NCBI GenBank assembly: GCA_033980235.1
Contig: CM067064.1
Span: forward strand, 1,228,501 to 1,292,500
Length of the DNA: 64,000 nucleotides
Direction of reading: 5' to 3'
Source: Diadema setosum
Taxonomy: Eukaryota; Echinodermata; Echinoidea; Diadematoida; Diadematidae
Under the pieces are notes generated by a model. The model had not been told where the DNA came from and did no database searches. It saw only the letters and a program-made list of their open reading frames with translations. Below are positions 53,801-63,518 of this stretch, piece by piece; positions within the stretch are counted from its first letter, which is position 1, and every line of letters starts with the position of its first letter. The translations under genes and the position numbers were made by a program.

Positions 53801-56800
53801 TGAGTCACAAGTTTCAGTGGCCAAAGCGGTGTTTTGTGGCTGTCCTTGAGTTGGCCTGCTGAATACATATTGCTCCCATTGTCATAGTGTTGCATGACAA
53901 TATGTCAAGGAAGAATGACTGTGGCATTGTATTGTTGCTACAGCACAGCATTGTAATATAGTTGACCATTTATGCATTTTTTTTCCATTAACTCCGAAAT
54001 GTGATTCATGAGCTACACATTTATACAGCCGTTAGCATTTGTATCTATCTTTAATTAGATATCATTTAGTGGTAAATGTTCGCCAACAGGCTTTTAAAGA
54101 TCAATATAAACATGCTTTGTCATTCTACTCCCCCACTGTTCTTGTTGGCTTTCAAAATCAGATCAAGTTTCATTAAGATTGGGTGAGTGATAAGAAAGTT
54201 GTAAAAAATTTGATATATTTCTATGAAAAAGTGGTATTAGTTTTAATGACATGCAAGTGATATGAGGTGAAATCATTGCCCCAGTGTCTCAATGTTACAA
54301 ATGGCATTCATTAGCACACACATCCTTTGCTTTTAAATTTGCTCTTTCACCTGAAATAGGGTAATAAACTTGTATTCTTTGCAGCAATTATTTGTTTTGT
54401 TGTGATAACATTTACTCTGCTAATCTACAGGGGGAATAGAATGTAACTACTTCATTATCAGCCAAAGAGATTTTTTTTTTCTTTTCCCCTCTCTTTATTT
54501 ATTTTATTTTATTTTTATTTTTTTTTTTTGGGGGGGGGGGGGTACACGTAGGGTTCTTGTGTGTACAAACCAGTGGTAGGTTTGTGACAAGATGAAATGT
54601 TCACAATCCAAATCAAAACTTCTACCGTACTGTGTGAATCACTCTATCTGTTGAAGTCAATTTGAACACTGAATTGTACTTTAGCCTCTGTCTCTTGTGT
54701 AATAATGTTCCTCCCAGTTTTCACAAAATCACCTTACACTGTTGTATTATTACATGAAGATAGAACAGAATATTATCACTGATCTATCTATTTCGATACA
54801 CTCCTTGTTTGCCAATTAGTCCGAAAGGAGAGTATAGTGCTCCCATATCTTTCTGAATTTTATTAATATGTGTGTGTTTATGTGCTGGTTTGTCGTAATT
54901 AAGATCTGAGTGATATTTGTGTTACACTTGGTACCCCAAAATTAGGGTAGGACACCAAACATTAAATGAACACAACAACAACAAAAACAGAAGATTCAAT
55001 TTCTGTATCACATTTTGTAACATACATGTACATACACACATACCATAATTACAAAAAACATTGAACTTTGGATTATATGTGTTTTAAACAGAAATTGCAT
55101 TTGTATGTGCAGGTGATGAGATTTTGCCTATGTGCCCCAACTCTATGGAAAGAGCCTGATGCATTTGACAGAAAAACAAAACAAAACCAAAAAAAAAAAA
55201 CCCTCAAAGATACGTGATAAAATTATTGATTGAGGCACTATCAACTCTTTGAAAAAAAAAAATAATGTAAAAATCTCCTTCACTATCACTTTTGAATGAG
55301 ATGTGTCTGTCGCACCATTGAGATTTATGAACAATGCTTGCTGGTATGTATTCGATCAGCCTGTGCCAGTCACAACTTTCTCGAGAATTACAATACATCT
55401 ATGATAACTATACTTTATCTACTTTTAATCTGACACTCCATGTACCAGGTTCACTATCATCCCAAGTAACTTGCCATGGGATCTTCAATACTGTACACAT
55501 GAGCCTGCTCTCTCTACCTCTACAGTGTTTGAAACAAACATAACACAGGAAGTGTAGACTTACAAGCTTGCGTGAAGAGTGCTGTGGTGGCTGTATGTCT
55601 GAATTGCACATGTTGCACACAAGAACTATAGAACTGTATCAAAAATTGCATTGCTCTACATTTCTGGAAAGTGAATGCTCTGGGTTCCATAATGAAGGCA
55701 AGGGAAGTGTCTATAGATCTATACTGATTTGTCTACTTCTGCTAAAAGGGAAGTCAGCTCTTACCCTAATGGCATTACTGCCTATACATTGTAGATGTCC
55801 TCAATAAATACATAACATCATATAGAAATGCCAGGGGTTTTATTATCGACTGCATATCAAGAAAATTAAAGTGCAAGCCTTTGCGATTAAAATCAATTCA
55901 TTTAATGGAGTGGAAGTGAATTGTCATATCAGCAGAAAGCATCAAAAGTATGTATTACTCCCATTTGGTACACATGACTATTTCAAATCATCGCCTGAGA
56001 ACCAGAAGGACTTAATTACAATTTTGGGGAGTATTGAGTTATCAGTATCATGTTGTTGAACTCAATCTCCTCTACATTATGGTGCCAAGTTTAAATCATT
56101 TTCATCATCAGTAAATTTTTAAAAATTGAAATCGCAAGGGTGATATTTTATCCTACGGGACCAAATTAGAATGATATTTGAATAAATCTACCCACTTTTG
56201 ATTAAATTGAACTATCATATAAACCCTTCAAAAAAAGTTTGGAAATCTGAGTTTGATCAATCATTTCTCATCTTTTCTTACAAATGATTCATTTGTGCTT
56301 AGTACCACAGAAAGATTGTTTAATTCTCTCTAAAATGATACCATACTTATTATGATTATCATATACATGGAGGCGCAGTGCTTACAAATATGAGGTAAAG
56401 TCAGAATTGAAAAGTTGCAAAATGGCCCAATTTTTGACGTCCGTATAATACAGTTTCCTTGTAATGAGTGAGTTCCCCATTTTTTCTTTGGTGTTCATTT
56501 ACTGTAACATCAGCATTTTTATGGAGTGAAACATGTATGCGTTCAACCAAACAGATAAACACACACACACACACACAAACGATCATGACTCAAACCATTT
56601 CATCTCACAGAACTTCTCCACATTAAGCAAAAAAGACATAAAGAGGTGAAATGGCATGGTCTTGATTTTATTGGAATTTCATCTTTATTTTGTCATTATT
56701 TTGTGTTTACTTTATGTTTACTTTCAATTGTCTTTATATTGTCAATGAACATGATTGGGGCTCAGCATCTGGTGGACGAGCCAAGTGCTTGCACCACCGC

Positions 56801-59800
56801 CTGGCACCGTGTCCTCATGCTGTTGATTGGCGTCAACCAGTATCTGACGGAGTCCTGCCTATGTCGTTGCATTTGTGACCCTCTTCCCCACAGCTCGACC
56901 AAGTTCATCCCAAAAAATGTTCTATGGGGTTGAGGTCAGGGTTGCATGCAGGCCAGTCCATTTCTAATGATGCCCCCTCTCTCTCTCTCTCGAGAAAGTT
57001 GCGCACATGTCTCGCTGTATGTGGTGTTGCGTTGTCATCTTTATGAAGCATCTCAGCTTAAATTTGCCCTATGGTGCGGGGTTTATGAACATTGCTTACA
57101 AGTGGCATGATGTACAACCAAAAAACTTGATGAGCTATCAAAATTGCCTGGCATGCCACCACTGAAAACTTGAATGTGAAGTTAAGATGTCTATTGAAAT
57201 TTGCCTTCATGGCTGACCAGTTGAGAACAAAAGACATAACACAAAAGAACGTCGATGTAGGGCAATTTGTCAATCAGTTGCAAAGAACGTGTTCTTTATG
57301 TACTCTTCACGACCATTCTCATTCATAAGGACAGTTCTTGTTCGTTTTGCAACTTTTCAATGCAGACCTTATCAGACACTTTTGAATACAGTTCTTTACT
57401 TGAAAGCATAATCATAATGAGTAGGATATTATTTTAAAGGGAATTTAATACTCTTTCCATTGATATCAAGCATGTAATGTAATAGTGCTTACAAACTGGA
57501 GAAATTTACAACTGAAGTCAGATTTCCAAACTTTATTGAAGGGTTTATTTCATGAAAATTGATTGTTTTGTTTTTATTTATGTTCAAATCTTAAAAAGCG
57601 ATAGTGCCCTTCTGGTTCTCAGCTGACGAAATGTTTTGATATCATATTATGAGAATAAACTAATCACTGTCAACATTCTACTTCAAATTATTCAGTTCCA
57701 TTGAATCATTTTCACTTTTACAGCAGTTGTTTGTTGAATATAATATATGCCATGATGTACAATGACCAAGCATTTGCTATCAAAGGAATCAGATTTCAAT
57801 TCCAGTGTGCTGAAAAAGTTTTTGTTAAAGGACAAGTTCACCTTCATAAACATAGGGATTGAGAAAATGAAGGAATATTAGTAGAACACATTATTGAAAG
57901 TTTGAGGAAAATCGGACAATCCGCTCAAAAGTTATGAATTTTTGAAGATTTTGTGCAGTAACCGCTGGATGAGAAGACTACTGCAGTGTACGATGTCACA
58001 TGCGTACAACAATATAAGGAAAATATAAAGAGAATTTCACAAAATTTCATCTTTTGAAAAAGCACACATTCCCTTGACTCGTTACCGGTATATGTTATGG
58101 GTAATATTATTCCCCCTGCCTTTAGAAAGAGGCAAGTCAAATGCTCTTTTATTATGTGAAAAAAATGAAAATATGTTGAATTTTCTTTACATTTTCTTTA
58201 TACTGTTGTACTCATATGACATCACGAGCTGTAGTAGTCTCCTCGTCCAGCAGTTCCAACACAAAAATTTTAAAAATTCATAACTTTTGCATCGATTGTC
58301 CAATTTTCCTCAAACTTTCACTGATGTGTTCTACTAATATTGCTGCATTCTCTCAATCCTTATGTTTATGAAGGTGAACTTGTCCTTTAATATTGCAGCA
58401 CAAAGTGTGTGAGCATGGAATTATGTTTTGAAATCAAAATATTGCAGTGCATATGGAGTCATATTTCCAACACTTTGTAAAAGGCCCTTTGCAATGTGCA
58501 TGTGGTTTCAAAAAGACAGGCTTGACTCTGGTAAAACATGCTGTCTGCAGATAAGGAGGAATGTGTTCACACTACATTTATTCAGGGTTGCACACTAACA
58601 ATTTTTTTTTTTCTATGGTCTGACAGACAGGTCGACCAGTAGGTACCCAGTTTTTCCAATTTTTTTCTTGTCCATTCCTGAAAAAGTTACTGGTCTGTCA
58701 GTGATTTCTACTAGTCAGGGACCGTCAGACCAGTGCCAGTGTGCAGGCACTGGTTTATTTCAGGTGCAGCTCATGATTATGACATCACAGTGTGCCATCA
58801 ACTAAGGACATTATGATGATTTGGAAGCATAATGAAGCAAATTTTACCATTACATTATTCCAAACCCACAAGCAGTTTGGTTTAAACAAAGATTTACTTT
58901 AGAGGACACCAGCATACATGTATTTGTGGACTAAATTTGCATCAAATGTCACATTTGCTTTAAAAAAAAAGTATTATCTTATCACAGTAGATGGGACCCA
59001 CTCTGAAGTAATGTGTCCAATTTAGCTGTCAATTTTGGTCCCAGTGCAGTATCTTGTCATTGCACTGTCACACTGTCGGGTAATGTTGCAGTTCATTAGA
59101 CCATAGAACAAGTCTTTTTTCGTTTTGGCAGTACAGTACCCGTATTTCACATGGTCATCATGTTTGCAGATTTCATGAGTTGGATGCTATTTTTTACAAT
59201 GCGTGAAGTCATCTGTGAATCCGACATGAATGTGACATGCACATGTAAATTTCTTTGTCTTTACTGTACTCCATGATCGAGAATTCAACCACTCATGAAA
59301 TTGTTGGGAAGTCCCAATTCGCAGAAAATTCGCTAAATTATGGCGTTTACATTGTCCCATAATTGTATGTGGGCATTAAGAAGGTTAGTGGCGACCAGCC
59401 AGTCCTTTCCCTTGAGTGATTTCCTTCTGTATTAGAGCTTCCAAATCAGCCGAATGAGGCAAGCAGCGGTGTTACAAGACTGCACTTTTGTCTTTTTCTT
59501 TATCATTTGTGAGGGGCTTGCCAATGATTCAGTTTGTGAGTTGCTGTACTCTGAGCCAAGCTTGCTCTGAGAAAGATCAACATCCAGTACTGTGGTGAGG
59601 AAAAATAAGATAACCAATCCAGATTCCCAATTTGGGGAGGGAAGGACAGGTTTTTTTTCTTTAAAATCACATAATCGAGACAAGGTGCAGCTACCGGTAA
59701 TCCTTATCTATCACTAATAACATCCAAACACACTATGTCGAGATTTTATAAGAAAATACATTATTTGTTAGGGATAACAAATATGTCACATTGGAGGGAA

Positions 59801-60953
59801 ACATTATTTTATCAGAAAACATTTTAGCGCTGTTACAATGAAGTACTGCTTGAATGTTGAAAGCTGCGTGAATGCTGGATAATGTTTCCTCCCTGCAGAC
59901 TCTATTTGGCCACTTCAGTATTTGTGTGTATTATTTTTGAGCATTTATGAGAAATGAGGGCACCATTGGCTGCACACCTCAATAAGAATTTGCAATTCAT
60001 CGTGAATACAGTTTTAATGAGGCAGAAATATCAATAATCTCAAATCACAAAGGTTTGTTAACCTGTTGAGGACAGTTTGCTTTTGCTACAACATGCAGTT
60101 CCCATGGACACCTGCCCGAGTATACTCGGACTCATCCTCAACGGGTTAAGATTGATTCTCTTCTGCAGAGTAGCATCATTTCAATACAAACAGTGAAGCA
60201 AAGGATGGGATTTACCTGGGCTCTCTGTTTGTTCTCGTCCATGTCATACTGCAGTGAAAGACTGCCAACATGCAGTTAACAGTGCTCTTCCAGCCTTTCA
60301 TACAATTGTTATATAAATGCACAGCATGATCTCATTTTCTTCACCGAAGTTCAAGTCTTTATGATGTCTTTCTGGGTGGTATGAACAAACATGCCTTAGG
60401 GCATTGTTCCCATGAAATATAGCTGGCAAGTACACTGTAGAATGATATGGATAACTTTGTGATCCAGATATCTGAAGCTGTATGATGTCTTCATTAGGCC
60501 AGTATATTCTTTGAGATTTCCGTAAAGAGACTGCCCAGTAAATGTTATCAACACAACCGGCGCCACATTTTCAAAAATGGGGGCTCAGTTTATATTTCTA
60601 GTGCCACTTCCAGGTTTCATCAGCTAGCAAGCAAAAAAAAAAAAAAAAAAAAAACACCCATCAGCCCAACTTCTGGTGCCACTTCTGGGTTTCATCAGCT
60701 TTAAACAAGCACAAAAAAAAAGGGGCATCAGCATGCAACTTTCTGATTCTGCTTCGGGTTTCTTCAAGCTTCTTCAAGTTTCTGACAAGCAAAAAAAAAA
60801 AATGCTCAGGTACAACTTGTTAACCACATTTTATTCTTTTCTAGTGCCACTTCCAGGATAAAACAAGTGGGGGCCCAAAGTGGTTCCACCGGCCCTGATC
60901 AATGACATTAATGTCAAAAGATTGCATGTTTCTAAGTAACGCATCATGCTCTC

Positions 60954-61000
<47 letters not shown>

Positions 61001-63174
61001 TGAACTGTTTCAAGTGGTCACTGTTGCATCAAATAATTGGAAAATTTTTACGCTGATATTCCCGTTGAGAATCAATTATTTAAAAACTAAAAAAATATAT
61101 GGCATTAGTCCCAAACATTGGTTATTGTGTTATACACTGTTCAGAGGTATATTATCCATTTCATGAGCTGCTATTGTTGTGCCACTCAAGTTTGAGACCC
61201 TTGTGATGGATGTATAGCAAATGAGTTCTTCTATCTTTGTGTGTGTTATTTATGTGCATGTGCACCAGCACATGCACACATGTGTGTGTGTTTTTGTATG
61301 AGTATGTATTGGTATGGGTTTATTAAATGCAAACCTTAAAGGGATCATATAGTTTTGGTTGAGACCTAATTTCAGGTTTCTAACATTTTTTTGGTGAGAT
61401 AATGAGAAACTTCTTATGAAATATGCAAGAGCATGTAATTCCATGAGGAATTCAATGTTTATTTGATGAAAGTTGGTTTTGAAATGGCTGAGATATCCAA
61501 AATCAGAGCGATTCTAATAAAGTGTGGGACCCACATTTTATTACGATCGCTTTGTTTTACTTTATTTTTGGATGTGTCAGTCATTCCAAACCCGATTTTC
61601 ATCAAATAAACTTTGAATTCCTCTTAAAATGGTATGCTCTGTACTATTTCATAAGTGTTTTCTTGGTATCTCGCAAAAAGTTAAAAGCCCAATTCTCATC
61701 TCCACCAATACTGTACCATCCCTTTAACTGCTTCCTCATTTTGTAACCCCAAATGCTTCAACATGCCTCAAATTCAATGCGTCTACTAGAAGCAGAAAAT
61801 ACGAGATGCACAATGCTTTGTACACAGTGTTTTTATAATTTGTCTTAAGGACCACTAATTCTTTTTTAGTACAGGTAAGCAATAAGGCCCTAATGCAACC
61901 TAATGCAACCTACAGCATTGTACAGTAAGACTGCAGCATAGTTATCTTTATATTTTACTGCATTAGCTAGTTTATGCTCTCTTCTACTGAGTTTTATTAG
62001 TTCATTACACAGTTTTAAAACTGCACTCACTCGCACAATACTCTTGCTCTGTAATAAATGTGGAACTACGTTTGTACAGTGTAATATTAAGATTGAGGAA
62101 TGTGAATTGAAATTGTATTAACATGAATTTGACCTCATTGGTTTGTTTTCCTCTTTAAATTTGCTCTGAAGATTGTTTATGTAGGCCAAAGATAAGCACT
62201 GTATATGCCATATATTTCATGGGGTTTTTATTTAAATTGTGAATTTTGCAAGTCCAATGCTATTTCATGATTATATCAACATGTGAAAATATGAGGTCTG
62301 ATCCTGACTGGAATGTGATGTGCACACATACATTTCTCCATTCATTCCTGTACCCCAGAATCATGAAGTTAACCAACTAAAATGATGTAATTCTTGGCTT
62401 ATCCTGCTTCATGAAAAATTAGATTTACTACTTATATATGGCGTATATGGTACTCAATTTGTTTTTCATAGTGTTGTTTTCTATGGTGCTATTCCCGTAC
62501 CATGATCAAATTTTCTTTCATGATTAGAGTAAATCCAACAGAGTTGTGATGGATTTCTGCAAAATTGGACTTAATGCTGTAAATTGAACTTTCACATATT
62601 TTCATGAAATATAAAGATTAGTAACAACCATATGAATAATGAATAAGATGCATTGATTGATGTCATTGACCCACAGGTTTCCGATTGGCCTACACACAAA
62701 TTTTAATTCTTCTGAAACCATAAAAAAGAAAAGAAGAATAAACAGTAAATGTGAGAAGGGCAAAGGGAACACAATTAGTGTGTATGCTAATTTGTATACA
62801 ATGTAAACGTGTTTACGTGTTGGTCTGTTTACACTCTCTTGGTATTGCTGATGCAATCTCATCAGTTTGCAGTATGAAGAGGTCCATTATATTTTAAAAG
62901 CATTAAAAAATGTCTCTTTCCTAGTATGTTTTGTGCTAAACAATCTTTTACCCTTATCTTTCTGTTTTCTTTCCATATTCATCCATCTGTCCATCCATCC
63001 ATCTTTCTTTTTGCCTGCATGCTCCCAAACCCAACAGAGGACTCAGACTGGGGGGCCTACAATCTGGGTGTTTTTCTGTGTGTCCATTGTGCCACCATCC
63101 ACCGCATGCTTGGAGTTCAGATCAGCCGCACCAAGAGCATCCCCCTGGACCAGTGGACTGATGAGCAGGTGGCG
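32801..63174 (+). CDS. ADAP1: ArfGAP of the ADAP (centaurin-alpha) type, 5' part: coding exons 1-2
   Basis: ADAP proteins speed GTP hydrolysis by Arf6-class GTPases at the plasma membrane and bind phosphoinositides through two PH domains. Exon 1 (32801-32885) encodes [18 protein letters not shown] followed by CADCDAPL and one base of the next codon. Exon 2 (63038-63174) completes that codon and encodes [37 protein letters not shown] and TDEQVA. This is the ArfGAP zinc finger (CADC...CVHC) with the catalytic arginine in IHR. The N-terminus resembles ADAP1/2; LDQWTDEQV also resembles SMAP, so the subfamily is less sure than the domain. Splice phase agrees exactly across the 30,152-bp intron. 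The rest of the ArfGAP domain and any PH domains lie beyond the window. Cys spacing is unusual: 18 residues between the CxxC pairs, where the family has 16. The symbol stands for the ADAP1/ADAP2 group. Confidence 0.82.
33223..33262 (+). repeat. Short direct repeat GGTCGAACCTTGG
   Basis: GGTCGAACCTTGG occurs twice with 6 bases between. The surrounding DNA (32886-33569) is intron with nothing else recognisable. Confidence 0.6.
34167..34732. mobile_element. Fold-back MITE with TTAA borders inside the LINE, copy 1
   Basis: TTAAAGGGAAGGTAAACCCA at the left; TGGGTTTACTTTCCCTTTAA at the right. The arms of about 165 bp pair almost throughout (GAGTGAAAGCAGCAACATTA, CAGCGGTGTCAACACC region). It splits the LINE between HRLPIEWE and [10 protein letters not shown]. 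Second copy: 57825-58390. Confidence 0.9.
35438..38494. mobile_element. 3,057-bp DNA element inside the LINE, with subterminal 16-mers
   Basis: 12-bp TIR CAGCCATTCCAT / ATGGAATGGCTG, with target duplication CATT at 35434-35437 and 38495-38498. Removing the element and one CATT restores LINE frame across LNYN and GSLNK. TGTGACTCGCGTGACA or a one-base variant occurs at 35450, 35627, 35815, 35837, 37921, 37953 and 38121, all on the + strand and all within about 600 bp of an end. I see no transposase; inner frames of up to 109 codons have no known domain, so it is probably non-autonomous. The superfamily is not recognised. Confidence 0.85.
39243..40009. mobile_element. 767-bp MITE with GTGACCC ends, copy 2, inside the LINE
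   Basis: GTGACCCGCTGCAACAAAAT and the complement of GTGACCCGCTACAACAAAAT, with the pairing extending about 35 bp. Target duplication AAAT at 39239-39242 and 40010-40013. It interrupts the LINE exactly between GKLF and TSILNRR. The GC-rich middle (39580-39720) has no coding signal. Confidence 0.9.
40229..40455. mobile_element. AT-rich insertion inside the LINE
   Basis: The LINE frame breaks between KKLKNFK and ACGTDQI, where related proteins run on directly. The 227 bases between repeat AAGATTTT/CAGATTTT many times and carry no TIR that I can define. AAG lies near both borders. A similar AAAATCAGATTT vocabulary occurs around 43975-44125. Confidence 0.5.
41263..41850. other. Unassigned intron DNA between LINE and Helitron-like element
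   Basis: Some frames are open but no known domain is visible. It may be diverged repeat. Confidence 0.35.
41851..43183 (+). mobile_element. Helitron-like element family 1, full copy
   Basis: The left end TATGCCTCCGCCAC folds around GAA with GTGGTGCCGGAGGCAT, then about 12 CCGT units (41900-41970). Core units of about 178 bp follow, marked by GAGGTCAAAGGTCAAAGGTC and TCTATTGAATGCCTGAAGAT, then other GGTCA-rich DNA. Near the 3' end TGGCGGAGGCATA (43146-43158) is the exact complement of the left end, followed by GTCGCCAAAGCGAC hairpin, ATTT and CTAG. The plan suits non-autonomous Helentron or pearl-type elements. Confidence 0.8.
43219..43379. mobile_element. Fold-back MITE, arms of about 52 bp
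   Basis: GGGCCTGTTGCATAAAGTTA, CAATTATGGTAACTTTGCCA, TCCAATGGTAACT pairs with the right arm almost perfectly; the loop is about 55 nt. Confidence 0.9.
43380..44226. other. ArfGAP intron DNA, AT-rich
   Basis: No gene. Around 43975-44125 the words AAAATCTGA/AAATCAGATT recur, as in the LINE insertion at 40229. Confidence 0.35.
44233..47452. mobile_element. 3,220-bp DNA element with TGTACGTCC subterminal repeats
   Basis: 15-bp perfect TIR GGCAATTCCGTAAAT (44233-44247) and complement (47438-47452). Perfect 6-bp flanking duplication CAGAAG at 44227-44232 and 47453-47458; an equal reading is a 4-bp AGAA duplication with a 16-bp TIR. TGTACGTCC followed by GTCGC, AACC or ATCGC occurs at 44595, 44751 (inverted), 44771, 44794, 47034, 47056, 47070, 47258 and 47427, so only near the ends. 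The copies at 44751 and 44771 form a 15-bp hairpin (44749-44785). Its only convincing ORF is 45475-45780. No DDE-type transposase seen. Confidence 0.85.
45475..45780 (+). CDS. 101-aa ORF, possible SH3/Tudor-like protein in the DNA element
   Basis: Not recognised by name. After an acidic lead (residues 10-26: [17 protein letters not shown]) comes a compact domain: [20 protein letters not shown] (about 27-46), [20 protein letters not shown] (about 53-72), [12 protein letters not shown] (about 73-84), [13 protein letters not shown] at the end. The pattern of short beta strands, with an aromatic-rich W-x-W-P loop, resembles the small barrel found at the C-terminus of several transposon-derived animal proteins; this is inference. 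An in-frame stop 7 codons upstream means it starts at this ATG or is a last exon. It lies near the centre of the element 44233-47452. The frame is intact and richer in GC than the flanks, which suggests it is or recently was translated. Confidence 0.6.
   Translation: MIRLTVKMMDLSETSDEESEVLEINIGDWVLVDYQGESFPGEVIEFGANNADVKVNVMHPAGGFWRWPEPPDQIFYLKKDVVQKIAAPVVAGNRGQFSFTF
47459..48221. other. ArfGAP intron DNA
   Basis: AT-rich, no exon or repeat pair seen. Confidence 0.4.
48222..48336. mobile_element. Fold-back element with AT-rich loop
   Basis: GGCATGAAGTTACCCCCTGT, AGTCAATGATGAT pairs with ATCATTGACTACTGGGGGTA, ACTTCATACC. The middle is TTGATTTGATTTAA-type palindromic sequence. Confidence 0.85.
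48507..48832. mobile_element. Fold-back MITE with nested CCATGG palindromes
   Basis: The arms of about 70 bp run GGCCCGAATTCACGAAGGTA, GTACAAATGAAACCATGG, TTTAAACCATGGACAAAAAC, CATGGAGCGCCAAGTG. Each arm holds the 18-nt palindrome CCATGGTTTAAACCATGG. The interior repeats CATTTCRT / ACGAAATG on both strands about a dozen times. Confidence 0.9.
48833..51403. other. ArfGAP intron DNA
   Basis: About 2.6 kb without a gene, TIR pair or RNA gene that I can support. Short poly-A/T runs only. Confidence 0.4.
51404..51525 (+). mobile_element. TTAA mini-MITE copy 4
   Basis: TTAACCCTTTGAGGATGGGC, TGATTTTGCTACAAAACGCA, CACCTGCCGAGTATACTTGG. Longer than the other copies because the centre is an inverted duplication of TGGGTGTCTA-TACTCGGCAG. 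Confidence 0.75.
51787..52146. mobile_element. Probable DNA element with AAACTNAGTTTATC repeats
   Basis: GGCAAGCCAAATGCCCCATA at the left and CTTTTGGCTTGCC at the right. AAACTTAGTTTATC or AAACTCAGTTTATC and its complement recur inside, and the pattern continues to about 52240 next to a second end-like word (TTTAGCTTGC). Target duplication not clear. Confidence 0.55.
52250..53078. other. ArfGAP intron DNA
   Basis: AT-rich; no gene or repeat pair recognised. Confidence 0.4.
53079..53475. mobile_element. TTAA-flanked MITE, AGGGAT family, copy 2
   Basis: The left border TTAAATGGATGATATAGTAC is diverged; the right ends CTATACGGTCCCTTTAA. It shares AATTCCTCTTGGATTTTTAT, GGTCTCAACCAAAGC and the GGGTCCCACCTTTTATTA centre with 10075-10464. 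Confidence 0.8.
53476..56745. other. ArfGAP intron DNA
   Basis: About 3.3 kb. T/G homopolymer stretch at about 54470-54541. No gene, TIR pair or RNA gene that I can support. Confidence 0.4.
56746..57056 (-). pseudogene. Tc1-like transposase remnant
   Basis: On the - strand, from about 57050: [20 protein letters not shown], then [16 protein letters not shown], then (shifted frame) DELGRAVEE. This is the middle and last part of the Tc1/mariner DDE catalytic core (HNDNAxxHxA...[14 protein letters not shown]). A T6 run and a CT microsatellite (56983-56993) break the frame, so it is dead. Ends not found. Confidence 0.85.
57825..58390. mobile_element. Fold-back MITE with TTAA borders, copy 2
   Basis: TTAAAGGACAAGTTCACCTT at the left; AAGGTGAACTTGTCCTTTAA at the right. 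Inner arms match 34167-34732 (GAAAATCGGACAATC, AGTTATGAATTTTTGAAG, CCGCTGGATGAG). Confidence 0.9.
58589..58744. mobile_element. 156-bp MITE
   Basis: TGCACACTAACAATTTTTTT, CTATGGTCTGAC at the left; GTCAGACCAGTGCCAGTGTG, CA at the right. Inner ACTGGTCTGTCAGTGA words also pair. Confidence 0.7.
58745..60057. other. ArfGAP intron DNA
   Basis: No gene or repeat pair recognised; short frames are unsupported. Confidence 0.4.
60058..60149 (+). mobile_element. TTAA mini-MITE copy 5
   Basis: TTAACCTGTTGAGGACAGTT, GCTTTTGCTACAACATGCAG, CTGCCCGAGTATACTCGG, CATCCTCAACGGGTTAA. 92 bp. Confidence 0.85.
60595..60860 (+). repeat. Tandem units ending in poly-A
   Basis: About 3.5 units of 75-100 bp. Each has CTAGTGCCACTTCCAGGTTT or a variant, TTTCATCAGCT, then AAGCA and a run of 9-22 A (60632-60653 is the longest). 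Confidence 0.75.
60950..61000 (+). repeat. (TCTG)n/(TC)n microsatellite
   Basis: About seven TCTG units, then about ten TC units. Confidence 0.95.
61336..61727. mobile_element. TTAA-flanked MITE, AGGGAT family, copy 3
   Basis: TTAAAGGGATCATATAGTTT to ACTGTACCATCCCTTTAA. Close to 10075-10464 throughout (GAGCGATTCTAATAAAGTGT, GGGACCCACATTTTATTA). Confidence 0.9.
61728..63037. other. ArfGAP intron DNA up to exon 2
   Basis: AT-rich. Direct repeat CCTAATGCAA at about 61889-61909; ATCC microsatellite at about 62981-63004. No other feature. Confidence 0.4.
63038..63174 (+). CDS. ADAP1: ArfGAP coding exon 2
   Basis: Acceptor CCCAACAG|AGG, donor GCG|GTAGGT (phase 0). A second in-frame acceptor, ACTCAG|ACT, lies 9 bases downstream (exon from 63047). 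An ATCC microsatellite at about 62981-63004 lies close upstream of the acceptor. Confidence 0.88.
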
Positions 63175-63425
63175 GTAGGTGCTCCTCTTATTTCTGATTG
63201 GGTCTTTTCTTACATTTATAATGATTAAGTGTATCCATGAGCTTAAGGTTTGTTTGAGAGAAGGTATTCACTTCTGCATCAAGCTTTCACCACCCCCTCC
63301 CATTAAAAATGGGGGTAAGAGGCTTAAAACACTATATTTACAGGAAATTAATGTTTATGGTAATGATTGAAAAAATAGAAAGATAGAAAACACTTGATTT
63401 ACCTTTTCCTACATACATACATTAA

Positions 63426-63518
63426 CTAACCCATTGAGGACGGACTGATTTTGCTACAACACGCATTTCCCATAGACACTTGCCCGAGTATACTCGGGAC
63501 TCGTCCTGGACAGGTTAA
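63426..63518 (+). mobile_element. TTAA mini-MITE copy 6 (ArfGAP intron 2)
   Basis: CTAACCCATTGAGGACGGAC, TGATTTTGCTACAACACGCA, CTTGCCCGAGTATACTCGGG, ACTCGTCCTGGACAGGTTAA. The left TTAA is altered to CTAA. Confidence 0.85.
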
